Assembly: GCA_033439295.1 (NCBI GenBank)
Contig: JAVTLE010000021.1
Coordinates: forward strand, 2,232,009 to 2,296,008
From: Deuterostichococcus epilithicus
Taxonomy: Eukaryota > Chlorophyta > Trebouxiophyceae > Prasiolales > Stichococcaceae
Length of the DNA: 64,000 bases
Direction: 5' to 3'
Part shown: piece by piece, positions 10,305 through 22,320 of the stretch
Layout of the letters: every line of letters starts with the position of its first letter
Position numbering within the stretch: position 1 is the stretch's first letter
Notes under the pieces: generated by a model
What the model was told of the DNA's origin: nothing
The model's database searches: none
Seen by the model: the letters and a program-made list of their open reading frames with translations, nothing else
Translations under genes and position numbers: made by a program

Positions 10305-13300
10305 ATGATGGCTGTGCGGCATTCCTCCCAACCGTCGCCTGGACGCGGCACGCTGCAGATCGCGCTGTCAGGCGGGTTTGACTTTCTGGTGGCGCCGCTG
10401 ACGCACCCACGCTACCGGCGGCGTCCGGCGGAGGCGCAGCCGCCTGGGCAGCTGCTGCCGCCCTTCACTCGCGCCGATGTGCTGCTCACCAGCGGCCAGT
10501 GGAGCAGCCAGGCATGTCCCCATCCAGTTCTGTTCCACAGCAAACGCAGCTTGACGGCAGGCACGTCGTCGTTGCTGAGTGGCTGGGCAGTCAATCCCGC
10601 AGGACTCTAGCCGGACACAATGCAGCGCACTTCAATGCACCGCTTTTTCTCAAGCCACGGGGCATGTGCCAGCACTGCCTCAAGGTGCGGCTGACGCGAC
10701 AGCAACCCCATATCACATCAGGTGGTGGGCAAGGTCAGCCCGTGGGTCGCCCCGGATGCCGCTGATGCGGCGCTGCGCCTGGACAGCGAGGCCGCGCTGC
10801 AGCAGGAGCTCGCCTGGGCGGCGCACCTGTCGCTGCAGGCGGTGATGCTGCCGGTGCTGTCGCCGACGGAGGGCAACGCAAACTACGCACGCCTCGTGGG
10901 ACAGGCGCGCACCCACAAGTCTTCCACTCGTTCATACATGCCCACCAGCAAGTGATTTTTGCCGCGGTTTGCCTGGTCTGAACGAGGCGCACATCATTGC
11001 GCGGCAACTGCCTCGGCTCAGCCTGCATGCAGACGACGGCGATTGAGCCGCTGCTCTCTGGTGACCAGCCACGACAGGGAATGCAACCCTTCTGCGCAGT
11101 TCATCACGGGGCTCAGCAACATGGCGCTCTGGGTGCAAGTGCCGCTGCAGCCGGCCGCTGAGCAGCCCGCCCCCTCGGCGTCGGCTGCAATGGACGCCTC
11201 GCCGGGGGCTGACAGCGTTCATGGCGGCGACGGCGTCGCCGCCAGCCCGCCGCAGCAGCCGCCGCAGCTGCCGCAGGGCGCCGACTGGGGGCAGCTGTGG
11301 AACCAGCTGCAGACGCTGACGGGCTTCCACCCACGTCTTGGCGTCCTGTTGCACGTGAGTCTCGTCAGACCGCACATGTTGACTCGTGGTGCCGAGGGGC
11401 GGTGGCGCCATCAAGTAGCAAGCCTCCTTGGCTCACTGGCCCTGCGGTTGAAAGCGTCCGACCCCCTCTGGCGCCTGCATGCTGCCTGTCAAAGCCGAAG
11501 ATGGGCAGGAACCCCTCCGAGGCAGAGCTGGCGGCTTGGTTGCGAGGCTGGACCCGCGGCGCGCAGGTGCCGCACGAGCTGCCGGCGCCACAGGAGGTGG
11601 ACCGGTGGGTTGGCGAGCCGGTCAAGGCGCTCGCGCTGCCGGCCAGCGTGTTCACCCACAACCGCAAGGGCTTTCCCGTGCTGCCCAAGGGCCACCAGGA
11701 GCTGGTCTCCCGCTTCCTGCAGCTGGGCGTGCAGGTGCGCCGGCCACCAGTCTCGCTCGATTGTGTCACTCGGTGCTGGACGCTGCCCACATCGCGTCCT
11801 CAGGTTGAGCGGTCCTTTCTGTTGCGTCTGAGCCAGTGGCCAGATGCGCATCTGCTTCCAGCCAGACAATGATGATGCAGCTGTTCGTCTTCTCTGCCGA
11901 AGACGTGGCTTGCAGCCTGGCGGTCCGAGAACATGCTCTGTCGCAGGTGCTGCTGACGAACGACCAGCCGCCGGCCCAGCCCGCCGCCGAGCCGACGCCG
12001 GCAGAAAGCGCTCGGCTACCATCTGCGGCAGCACAGGTATCGGCAACTTTCATATTCATCGCAGCGTACGTGGCAGAGGTCCGCTTGTACTGCAAATGCC
12101 GACATGCGACCGCTCACCTGGCTGTCCTGCGCTCGCGGCCGCAATGCAGCTGCACTTGGCGGAGCTGAAGGGAGCAGCAGTCTGGAGGTTCGGCTCGGCG
12201 CCTTGTTCCCCCCTAACACTACTGCAGTGCCTGGAGGAGCTGGCGCTCCCGCTGCAGCTGCAGAGCAGCTGCACGGCCCGACCGCCGAGCAAAGCTCGAG
12301 AGCGGTTGGAAGCAGCAACCTTGGACATCTGGCGCCTGATTCAGCGCCCTCACTCATCTCAGTCCTGTGCGTTGCCGTAGGGCCCGGAGGAGCTGGTGCA
12401 CCCGCTGCGGCTGCACTGGGAGTACTTGTCCTACCTGTTCCGCAAGTTGCCGGCGCTGTCCGCCAACGAGGAGCTGGAGCGCGGCTACCGCGACTTCCTG
12501 CAGGTGCCCCAACCCTGACACCCCTGCACCGAGTGGCCGCTGAGAGCATTGTATCCCGAGCTGCACGAGCAGCGAGGAGGGTGAACGCAGCTGCCGTACA
12601 CCCTTGGAGACAGCTGCTGACGGGATCGCTTTTCAGACGAGCACCAGTGAACAGCGCCAGTGGTCTGTGAAGTCATGTTAGGAATCCTAGGACAGCATTC
12701 GTGCACAGCTGACAGCACCTGTGCATGCGGCGCCCATGAAGTGTGCGATAGGCTCCTTCACGCCAGGAAGTGGGCTGCACTGTGCGGCTGCCGTGGCATC
12801 TAGAGGATGCCGCTCCTGCGTGAGCGACTGCCACATGCTTCAGGCGGCACGCACTGCCATCATGAGCTGCCGAGCGCCCAGCCCTTTCCGCTGACGGTTG
12901 CACAGCATTTGCAAGCGCAGCTGCGGCATGCACGATCGCCGATGTCACACGCGGCTGAGCGCCTGGCAACTGTGTGCTATGGCTCACCTGCATCGCCGGC
13001 CTGGCCATCCCTGCGTGCCTCCCTTACTTGGCCCATGTAACATGTGTGTTTCTGCGCAGTCGCTGCTGCAGCCGACAGTAGGACAACCTAGAGTCTGGCA
13101 CCCGGCCTCACCCCCCACAACCCTCCCAAATCGGCCCAAAACGACCGGCTGGACGTTTCTTCACTGACCCAGCGGCAAGTCGTCCACGCAGTCGCAGCTG
13201 CCGCCGCTGCAGGACGGCTTTTCCTGAATGCATTCCCTCCCTTCCTTCACCCTTCTCGTGTGTTTCTGGCGCAGTCGCCGCTGCAGCCGCTGCAGGACAA

Positions 13301-15543
13301 CCTGGAGTCCACGACCTACGAGACCTTCGAGCGCGACGGCCAGAAGTACTCGCAGTACCAATTGGCCATCGCGGCAGCGCTGCGCGACCGCGTGCCCGAT
13401 GCCGACGCTGGCGCCACCGAGGTGAGCCCAGCGTGACGCCTCGCCCTGTGCAGCGGCAGCCCCCGGAGCTGCACCGCGCACCGTCGCTGCACCGTGTGCG
13501 ATGCGGCATCATGTTCTGGGGAGGCTGCGAAGGTCGCCCTCCTGGCTGCAAGCAGGAGGATGTTTTCATTGGCTGGTGACGCGCTGGGCCGGAAATGTGC
13601 GGGCTGCGGCTGTGCAGGTGACGGTCATGGTGGTGGGCGCCGGGCGGGGCCCGCTCATCAGGGCGACGCTGAATGCCGCGGCGGCGACGGGGCGCCGCGT
13701 CCGTGTCTGGGCTGTGGAGAAGAACGTCAACGCAGTCGTGCACCTGTGGGCGCTCGTTGCCGCAGAGGGGTGCGCTTTCCCGCCGGCCCAATTCTGTTGC
13801 ATCAGCCACCGCGGCTCCGCCGGCTCCGCCGGCACCGCCGCCAATGCTGCCGGTCCGCAGCGCCAACTCACCCGACTGCAGCTGGGGTGGTGCAGGGATC
13901 GCCGATGCAGCGTGCCCATGGACCAAGGTCGCTCCTCCTGATCCTGACCTGTGGTGGTGCATGGCATGGCTGGACTCAGGCTTCCTGCGCGATGTCCAAC
14001 ACATTTTGCCATGCACGCCCGCAGGTGGGAGGACCGGGTCACGATCGCTCCGGCGGACATGCGGGCCTGGCAGGCGCCAGCGGCCGCGGACATCCTGGTG
14101 TCCGAGCTTCTGGGCAGCTTCGGCGACAATGAGCTGTCGCCAGAGTGCCTGGACGGCGCTCAGCGCTTTCTGAAACCGGATGGCATCAGCATTCCGACCG
14201 CCTACACCAGCCAGCTGCAGCCGATCGCCGCCTTCCGCGTGTGGTCTGACGTGAAGGTGCGGGAAGGCGCAGGAGGGTTTCTGCATTGAAAAGCAATTTA
14301 GGTAGTGCATGGTCAGTCCCAGTTGCCTAGGTGCTTGCCTGACATACGGAGCACTGCGCTGGTGCGCGGCCCCAGCGCGCTGCTGTTGATGTCAGCAAAG
14401 TGCTGAGTCACCCAGCGCAAGCCCATGCACAGCCCGGCGCATACAGATCAGTCAAGGAGAGTGCTGGTGACCCAGTCTGTGAACGCTTGACTTTCGGCTT
14501 GCAGGCAAAGGGCAGCTTCGGAATTTATTGGCTGCCGTGCTGGAGGCCCTTGCTCTGAGCCCTCGCCCTCACCTCACCAAAACCGTGTCCATTGCCTGCA
14601 GGCGTATGACGACCTGGAGCACTTCGAGACGCCGTTCGTGGTGAAGCTGCACCGCTTTAATGCGCTGGCGGCGACACAGGACGTCTTCACCTTTGGCCAC
14701 CCTAACCGAGATGCCATCATAGACAACACACGGTGCGCTGGTGTCTGGGGCGTCTAGTCCAAGCCCCCTTGCCAATCAGCAGCCAAAACCTTCGATTGTG
14801 TCGGCCCAACCCTGCGAAAAATGTTTGTCTCAGTGAGAACCCAGAAGTTGTGTTCGTTTGCACCGTTTGTTCGTACCCAAGACGAAAGCCGGGAAGCCCA
14901 CCGCGCCTGAAGCCTTGAAAGTCAGCGGCTGTCTGCTCCCCAGGTACATCAAGCTGCGCTTTGAGCGGCCGGGCGCGCCGGCGGCGGTGTGCCACGGCTT
15001 TGCGGGCTACTTCGACGCGGTGCTGTACGGCGACGTGCACCTCAGCATCCACCCGCCGACGCACACGCCCGACATGTTCTCCTGGTTCCCCATCTACTTC
15101 CCGCTCAAGGACCCGGTGCACCTCAAGGCCGGCCAGGTGCGACTTGCTTTGGGCAGCGCAATGCTGGCCACGATTCCTGCGTTTTGTCATTTTCTTCGTC
15201 TGTCGGCGCTGCAGAGACGCCTCATGCATTGACGGAAGCGCGCGCCAAGATTAGCGAGATGCACATGGTCATGATTGACAAGGTGGCTAGGCAACTTAAT
15301 GCCACAGCGACACGCTGGCTCCAGGAAGGTTCGGCCTGCAATCCTTGCAATACATTTCGCATGTGTTCGCTATGCCAGAATGCTGTCAAGGCTCGAAAGG
15401 CATTGTTCGCCGCGCAGGCGATGGAGGTGCACATGTGGCGGTGCGTGGGGCCGCAGAAGGTGTGGTACGAGTGGGCAGTTGCGGCGCCGACAAGCACCCA
15501 CATCCACAATGTGTCGGGGCGGTCGTACCATGTGGGCCTGTGA
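10305..15543 (+). CDS. PRMT5: Protein arginine N-methyltransferase 5 (type II, symmetric)
   Basis: A full-length PRMT5, which makes symmetric dimethylarginine on histones and Sm proteins. Exons: 10305-10511 ([16 protein letters not shown]), 10722-10914 ([12 protein letters not shown]), 11100-11354, about 11491-11733 ([36 protein letters not shown] barrel), about 11947-12038, 12381-12503, 13275-13421 ([23 protein letters not shown]), 13618-13745 ([11 protein letters not shown], the SAM site), 14025-14256 ([20 protein letters not shown] with the double-Glu loop), 14602-14732, 14944-15135 and 15418-15543. The Phe of [11 protein letters not shown], which selects symmetric dimethylation in PRMT5, is present. 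The two first introns fit only with GC donors. The third exon carries a Pro/Ala/Gln insertion relative to animal PRMT5. A degenerate copy of the 13275 exon start lies in the intron before it. Start ATG 10305 is followed directly by a second ATG. Confidence 0.95.
13044..13097 (+). pseudogene. Relic copy of a PRMT5 exon start inside the preceding intron
   Basis: The sequence at 13044-13097 repeats the intron end, the CAG acceptor and the first coding bases of the true exon at 13275 (TCG CTG CTG CAG CCG versus TCG CCG CTG CAG CCG), with scattered changes and one extra base that shifts the frame. A weaker third similarity is at about 13182-13217. It is best read as a decayed local tandem duplication. 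Confidence 0.6.
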
Positions 15544-15986
15544 GCAGCGCTGGCAGGGAATGGCGGTCAGCCGGATATGTGTTTCGTTGGACAAGTGTCA
15601 CATGCAATCAGGAATCGGTCTTACAGCACCTCACGAGGCATGTGATAGGACCCTGGAGGAGGCCTGTGACGAAAGAACACGAGGGGATTGGGTTTGAAAG
15701 GTCTTCTGAGGCAACTCGTATCCCTTGCACAATCTCTTCCCAAGCACCTGAACCATCCTCCAGTGCTCTCTGCGCCCCCTCGGGATGCCCACGTCCTTTT
15801 CAACGTCCTGGTGATCACTCGAGTGCAATTCGGCGGCAGTGCAATGTTTACAATTTATTGCGGAATTTCTGCAAGCAGTGTCATTCCAAAGTGGCCTACG
15901 CCAGAGGTGTGATAGCCACGGGACAGCTTGAAGGATTCCGCAGCGCGATGTTGCCTAAATTGTGCCGACACATTATCATGGATCGG
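15544..15986. other. Convergent intergenic region PRMT5 / oxidoreductase
   Basis: About 440 bp between two convergent stop codons. It contains a TTACA (TGTAA on the minus strand) at 15848-15852, a plausible poly(A) signal for the minus-strand gene. No gene seen. Confidence 0.5.
15848..15852 (-). terminator. Candidate TGTAA poly(A) signal of the oxidoreductase gene
   Basis: TGTAA on the minus strand about 135 bases past the stop at 15987. UGUAA is the usual chlorophyte polyadenylation signal. Confidence 0.4.
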
Positions 15987-18124
15987 TCAAAAATTGAGCA
16001 GGATGTTGTCGGGGGCGACGCCGCGCTCCAACAGGATCTGCGTGACCTGCTCGCACATCTGCTTCTGGCCGCACAGCACCGCGCCGGTCTTGGCGCCGTC
16101 CGCCAGACTCCCCTCCTTGGCAAACACGTCCTGCATAGAAGGAAGCACGCATCCATCAGTCCGCCAGCAAATCCGGCTGCTAGCATCCGTCCTGTCTGAT
16201 CGCATTGCTGTGCTGCCTGTGTACGCAGGCAAAGTATTTCAAGGAACCACAGCAGCGTCTTCGGACAGAATCGGCACGCTGTCGGCAATGGATGCTCAGC
16301 AGTGAGCAGCTGATTGGCAAGCTGAGATGCCGAGTCGGGCACGTGACGTGCCTGCACATAGCCTTCGCCGGCTGAGGAGTACACGTTGATGATCTTCACG
16401 CCCTCCCACGCCGCCGCGTCCTCTGTGAACGGCGTCGCATCCTCCGACCGCGTGCCATAGTACAGCCGCACGTCCTTGCGGCTAGACGCCTGCGTCAGCA
16501 CAACAAGACGTGTAATGAGCAGAGAATGGAGCGGGAGTTGAGTGCTGGGCCTGTGCCTGCAGCACCACTGGTGTACTCGTGCAGGCGCCAGCTCAAAGGC
16601 CTCGGCTGTTGCAGGACTTGCATCAGCTGCTGACTGCCTCACGACTGCGAACGCTGCCCTAGACTGACCGCAAGGCTTACGAGGCATCGTTGGCAGAAAC
16701 GATGCCCCGCGCCCAGCAGCTTGTCAGGTCTCCATACCTGGAGGTCGGCAGACTCGATGAGCGCCTTCACGGGGGCGATGCCGGATCCAGTCGCAAACAT
16801 CAACAGCGTATCGTACTGGTCAACTGGCAGCTTGGAGATGGGGAAGCCCTTGCCCATGACCGGGCTCACGTCCACGCTGTCACCTGGAGACAAACCACAA
16901 ACTGGTTGATGCAAAGGCATCAGACCATGATCCCAGCATGAGTGACATCATACGAGGCAGCGGAGCTGCTGGGGGCGGTCAGACTGCAGCCTGACGACAG
17001 GGAAACCCGTCCCCATGATGGAGCATCTGCCTCCGCTGCTGCCGAGTCAAGGGTTGATGCGTGGCTTTGCAGCCGAGCTCAGCGTCCAGGGCCCTGGGCA
17101 CAGCGAGCGCCAGCGAGCGCCACCGCTTGCCAGCTGACGCGTTATCACCTGGGGTCCATATCTAGAGAGTCAGAACCGACCGGCACCTTCTTTGGTGTCG
17201 GCGATGAGCTGCGAAGCGGAGTCGGGCACCGGCTTCACCAGCAGCTCCACGACGCCCTGATTGTTGGGGTCGGGCGGCGATGCGATCGCAAAGAAGCCCG
17301 GCTTGCTGTCCCCAACGCGCACCTGCGAGAGGTGGCAGTCGTGCGGCCTCGAGCAGAGTGCGGATCAGCCTCCTTCAGCGCAATTCCGGCATCTTGGATA
17401 TGACGAGTATGCGCGCCAGGCAAGTCAACGTTACGAAAAGTGCACTGCACAACAGCTGAATCACAGAGCTGCCGCAGCAGACGTATACCTGCACAAACTG
17501 CCCGGGAATTTTGTACTCATCCGCAATGCTGCCGGTGTCAACAGTGAGCCGCTGCAGCTGCGAGTCATCAAAAACTGAAGGCTGTAGGCGACCGTCGCAG
17601 ATGAGTGCACTGGTGCTCCTGATCAAGGGTGTGCTCATGCACAGCACGAGGACGGCGAAGGCTCATGCATGTGCCCACATCAGCGTGCAGGGTCCTCGCA
17701 AGCTCGTACCCCCTGCGCTGCTGGCCTGCTGGAGATGATTTTCGCTGCTGTCCACTCGATCGGGTCCCCCCAGCCTGCGCACACCCTCAGTGACCGCCTG
17801 CATCATACGGAGGCACAGGGTGACTGCCTTGCAGGTATGCCCCAAACTTTGCGTCAGTTCTTCTCCCCACGAAGCTGGATGTGAGTGTGCGACAGCATGT
17901 TTCAGTCCTGCCAACCTGCCGAATGGCCTCGCCCTCGACAGACGGCTTGCATTGAGCGCCTGCGCTGCCGGCTGCAGCGCAGCTGGCTGCGCGCCTGCTG
18001 CGTGCAACCTCGCGCCACGCAGTGTGCAGGCTGCGGGGCGATGCAGCGCTGCCTGCAGCTGACTATCACACCGTGCGGCGGTCGGCCTGGCCTTGCACCA
18101 TGCGTGTGAGGATGCTGCGAGCAT
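15987..18124 (-). CDS. Plastid FNR-like FAD/NAD(P)-binding oxidoreductase (pKIWI502 / At1g15140 type)
   Basis: Minus-strand flavoprotein of the ferredoxin-NADP reductase fold. Exons, 5' to 3', show TVDTGSIADEYKIPGQFVQV (FAD barrel strand), PGFFAIASPPDPNNQG, LLVKPVPDSASQLIADTKEG, DVSPVMGKGFPISKLPVDQY with LLMFATGSGIAPVKALIES (NAD(P)-binding GSGIAP), DVRLYYGTRSEDATPF and a last exon with GAVLCGQKQMCEQVTQILLE ending NILLNF, stop at 15987-15989. This matches the plant pKIWI502-like family motif for motif. A candidate first exon from ATG 18124 to about 17919 is rich in Ala, Arg and Ser, lacks acidic residues and ends at a GT donor after RARPFGR. It looks like a chloroplast transit peptide, but this start is inferred. 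The substrate of the family is not firmly known. Divergent from the Mn-SOD gene by 335 bp. Confidence 0.85.
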
Positions 18125-18458
18125 GCTAGGCACGGTCGAAGCGGAGCAGCGCAGCCAGCGGGCGGTGCAGGCGGCCAGGGAAGCTATGCTGGAAGTGCAA
18201 GAGTGTATGGTGCTGGGTGGTGCAATGCTGCAATCTGACAACTGGCTCGAAAGTTGGCCTACGAGTACCCAAGTCTTTGAAAGGAACGGAAGCCCTTTCC
18301 AATAAAATGACGCGAGCGCTGCCTTAGTCGAATGGACCGCTTTCACCCCTTTCGACTCCAACTTCAGAGCACGTGCAGCATGCCTACAAAATTGACAAGT
18401 CAAGTGCAGTTGCGTATCTGCGAGCAAAACTCACAAAAACCACCTTCAAAACGTCATC
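18125..18458. promoter_or_regulatory. Divergent promoter region oxidoreductase / Mn-SOD
   Basis: About 335 bp between the inferred oxidoreductase start and the SOD ATG, pointing away from each other. No specific element recognised. Confidence 0.4.
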
Positions 18459-20017
18459 ATGTCTTTTGCAACTGCCATTGCTTCGCGCGCAGCGCTCAGG
18501 GGCACCCGATCGGTCCGAGGGCTAAGGTGGGGCATCCCCACTAGTGATGGCAATGTATCCTCTGCGGTGCCTTGTATCACACGAACAGGACTGCTTGTTC
18601 GTCATATCCGATCTCGGAATGGTCCAAGAGAGTCGATGCGATATGGCAGGATGCAAGGAGATGTTCCATACGACCGCGCACATGGATGCGAAACTGCTCG
18701 TGTTGCATCGCAGCACGCTGACGCTGCCGGACCTGCCGTATGACTATTCGGCGCTGGAGCCCGTGATCAGCGGCGAGATCATGGAGCTCCACCACAAGAA
18801 GCACCACCAGACGTACGTCAACACCTTCAATGGGACGGCGGAGCAGCTGGCGGAGGCGGAGGCCAAGACTGACGTGCCCAAAATCATCCAGCTGCAGCCG
18901 GCCGTCAAGTTTAACGGCGGCGGTGAGATTCATGTCGGCACGGTGCTGTGCATGGGCGCAGCGGAATGCCAGGCCTCACAGTAGTGGCGAGTCAGGCTGA
19001 GTCTATTCCGTGCCGTGGCAGCATTCGATGTGTCGTTGACCTTTGGTGCAGGGCACATCAACCACTCCATCTTCTGGACCAACCTCACACCGCCAAAGGT
19101 GGATACGCTGCATGCTCTGCTCGCTTTGCCTCGCTGTCTGGACATGGCTCCCAATGGCCAGCGTGGCGCGACTGCAGGACTTTGAGCCGCCCAGCGGCGA
19201 GCTGGCAAAGGCCATCGAGGCGGATTTCGGCTCAGTGGACAACCTCATCTCAAAGTTCAACCCTAAGGCAGCCGGTGTGCAGGTATGTCGTCAAGCCACT
19301 ACGAGTCGTTGCTGCAGGCAGTCCAAAGCACGCATGGATACATGCAGCAAGTTTCATCTGCAGATGCATTGCTGTCAGGTCAGGCCTACTGACATAGAGC
19401 TCCTGCCCTGCACAGGGCTCGGGGTGGGGCTGGCTAGGCTACAACAAGGAAACGGGCCGGCTGCAGATCGCCACTACAGCCAACCAGGACCCACTGGTCA
19501 CCCAGGTGCCTTCTGCAGATGCACTGACCTGCGCTCCTCTGGCGCTCCTTCGCCCAGATACCTCGCGAAGCCTCACGATGTCTGCCCGCTGAGCGTGCAG
19601 TCGGGCAACATTAACGCTAGCCGCGCAGCCGCCACCGCGCACGTGTGGCAGGCTCAGCAGACTGTCTGCGCGATGTCAATTGACTGATGTTACACACTTG
19701 CAGGGGCTGACGCCGCTGCTTGGCATTGATGTGTGGGAGCACGCCTACTACCTGCAGTACAAAAACGTGCGGCCAGACTACCTGAAGAACATCTGGAAGG
19801 TGCGCAGCTGTGGTAGAGATCTGGTAGTGGGGCGCTGTTGAGAGATCTGACGGCGACTACCATTCTGCCGACTTCATTGGTTCAACGACATGACTGCCTC
19901 TGTACTGGTGAAAATTCTGGCGTGCATGCCACCAGCCACATTGGATTTCTGACACACATGCAGGTGGTCAACTGGAAGAACGTCGGCGAGCGCTATGAGG
20001 CCGGCAAATCGTCATGA
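18459..20017 (+). CDS. MSD1: Mitochondrial manganese superoxide dismutase
   Basis: Converts superoxide to oxygen and hydrogen peroxide. Exons: 18459-18526, 18714-18922, 19052-19098, 19178-19282, 19416-19505, 19704-19799 and 19964-20017, all with phases that fit. The first exon ([20 protein letters not shown]) is Ser/Arg/Ala-rich without acids, as in a mitochondrial presequence. The mature enzyme starts [20 protein letters not shown]. Metal ligands are seen in [13 protein letters not shown] (His), [13 protein letters not shown] (His), and the signature [13 protein letters not shown] (Asp, His). GGHINH and the GSGWGWL segment favour Mn over Fe. The C-terminus is ERYEAGKSS and TGA at 20015-20017. 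Length is normal for the family. Confidence 0.96.
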
Positions 20018-20631
20018 GGCGGTGTGTTTGCATTATCAATTCCTGATCAGCTACATGTCCGAATGTTCATGATTCCGGCGTGGCGCTGTGTTTGATGCTC
20101 GTTCAGCAGTCCGTACTTGGGAATTTGATTCTTCCGCCTGCATCATCCGGCAAGCAGGCAGGTCGTGGCAACTGCAAGATGTCGAGGTGCATCTGTAAAC
20201 AAGTGAGATAGGCGATTAGCCGCCTTTCAGACTGTTGCTGCGCCTCATTCTGAGCTGTACCTGTTTGAACCGTTCTCAGTCATTAACTGGTTCACCATCA
20301 AAAGTAAATCTGCAGAGTACCTATCGAGGCACCTCACGATAACAGCCGAGGGTGTCCGACCCACTCAACATCTGCAAATTCAAGCAGCATCATCAATGTC
20401 TTCTGACTGCCAGAAGATCCCGCTGTTGGCAAGCTGCCCGAACTCCTGCTGAAACTATTGGCAAGCAACATCGCGAAGTCAAAGGCCAGGCCGAGTTAAG
20501 CCTCCAATCAGCGCAGGCGGCCCGCCCTCAAAGTCACTGCGCTCGACTGGGCACAGGAGGTAGCCCCAGCTCGATTGAACCTGGTGAGTAGCCCCAGCTG
20601 CGCCACCTCTCCGGGGCGGCAACTGGTGTCG
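20018..20631. other. Convergent intergenic region SOD / prefoldin 3
   Basis: About 610 bp with 3' ends of both neighbours. Contains a TGTAA at 20194-20198. No other feature seen. Confidence 0.5.
20194..20198 (+). terminator. Candidate TGTAA poly(A) signal of Mn-SOD
   Basis: TGTAA followed by AC about 180 bases past the SOD stop codon, in line with the chlorophyte UGUAA signal. Confidence 0.45.
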
Positions 20632-21732
20632 TCAGCCGGTCTTTGTGCCGCGTTTCCTGCTGACATCAAAGTTGTAAACTCTAGCTATGTTCACTTCTGT
20701 CGTTGTCTTGTAGTCCTTGATGAGCTCCAGGTCTCGCTTGCACGTCTCCAGGTTGGTTGCACAGTTCTTGCTGTTAGTCTCCTGCGCGCCAAAGCGAAAT
20801 CAATCATCCTAAGCTGTAAGAGACTCTGAGACTGCAAGCGTTTGGCATGACGGCCCCTGCATTCTCAAGCTTGACCCACAGTTCCGAGCTGCTTTTCCAC
20901 TAGGCGCAAAGCGCCGCGCGCAATCACCACACGGAATGGATCACAATGCGATATTTCCTAATTACCTTTCTGACTGACGCACCAACGAAGGGATAGACAA
21001 GTAGAGTCCGCACCAGCAGGGTGATGGCCTCGTCCAGGGGGTACTCCAGCATGACATCAGCGCCCAGCCACAGGTTGGCCTTTGACGTCGGCCTCACCCG
21101 CGCCTTGGCATACACCTGGTTGCCCAGCTCGAAGTTGAACAGCACCTGCGGCATGATACAGACGTTTCGCACGCCAGCAGCTCTCGTCATGGAGTAGCAA
21201 GTCATGTTTGAGCAAGGCAGCGCTTTGTGAACTTGCAGCGCGATCCATAGCAGTCTCGTGTGGTGCATCGTTCACAAACTGCAAGCATGCAAATTTCATG
21301 ACCCATTACCCGCATGTCTGCGGGCACATCCAAGCGTGGGGAGTTTTGCTTACCTCTTGCTCGTCCTGCTGCCGCTGCTGCAGCATCAGCAGGGCGTCCA
21401 GCGTCTTTTGGATCTCCGGCACCTTGGCTGACAACCGCGCTCGCCGCTGCAGGAGCTGCTGCTCGATCATGCCGTAGCTCTGGTAGTGCTCGTTGAGCTC
21501 GGCGATGCGCTCGTCCGCTGGCCTGCCTGCGGCGAGGCCGAAATAGCTAATTTCTGCAAAGAGTAGGACCGTCGCGGACATGCTGCCGCCATGTGGAATG
21601 CTTCAATGCAGAATGCAGCATGCTGCGCCAACGCGTTGTCAGACCTGCAAGGTCTGCATCCACGTCCTCAATGACCTTGGCCACCGGCAGTCTGACTCGT
21701 TGCTGAGCTGCCGCGGCGTCGTCGTCGGCCAT
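20632..21732 (-). CDS. PFD3: Prefoldin subunit 3 (alpha-type)
   Basis: Alpha-class subunit of the hexameric prefoldin chaperone that hands nascent actin and tubulin to CCT. From ATG 21732 the protein runs MADDDAAAAQQRVRLPVAKV, then an exon with NEHYQSYGMIEQQLLQRRAR and KVPEIQKTLDALLMLQQRQQ (first coiled coil), an exon with FNFELGNQVYAKARV and WLGADVMLEYPLDEAITLL (beta-hairpin core), and a last exon with NCATNLETCKRDLELIKDY and TTEVNIARVYNFDVSRKRG (second coiled coil), stop at 20632-20634. Motif order and length fit plant and animal PFD3/VBP1. Exon edges are approximate. Confidence 0.93.
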
Positions 21733-22320
21733 TGGAGTTTGTGCTGGGGTTTACCGAGCCCAGCGTCTGGGTCCTCGACAGCGACGTGCAGAAAGTAGGA
21801 TGCAAACCCTGGCTAGCGGTATAAGCTTCAATCCAACGTGTTGTGAGCCGGACCGCTCCCCAGAGGCGAGTACAAGTGTAACGACGGGTCTCCCTCTGGA
21901 CTCCGAAGCAAGGTCGCAGCCGCAAAATGAAGGTCTTCAGCTACAGAGTCTGATAGAGCGAATGTGAATGCGGACTGGCAAAGAAGCAGCAGCCCGTCAG
22001 TCGACGACTCGAGGTGCTGAGGAGTGCTGCAGGGTGGGCACCGGCCAGCGCATTGCCAGCCAAATGCGAGTTTCAAAGCGACACCAGAAGGGGGCGATTA
22101 GTTCAGTTTCCGGATGTTTTGAATATTTTACACAAACGGCGATAAAAGAATCCGGATCCGCGGGAGCAGCCAACGGCGTCGCCACCGGCCGTCAACCGTC
22201 CGCCAAAGACTGCATGCCAGTATCTTTACCTACTGTACACAAGTGCTGTCAGGCACGTAAGAATCCGGCACGCAGGCACGCTGCGCAGCCGCCGCTTGAT
22301 TCGATTTGACGACAATTCGA
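21733..22320. other. Intergenic region prefoldin 3 / VWA gene
   Basis: About 590 bp holding the prefoldin promoter and the VWA gene 3' UTR; both genes lie on the minus strand. TTACA at 22128-22132 (TGTAA on minus) is a possible poly(A) signal for the VWA gene. Nothing else recognised. Confidence 0.45.
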
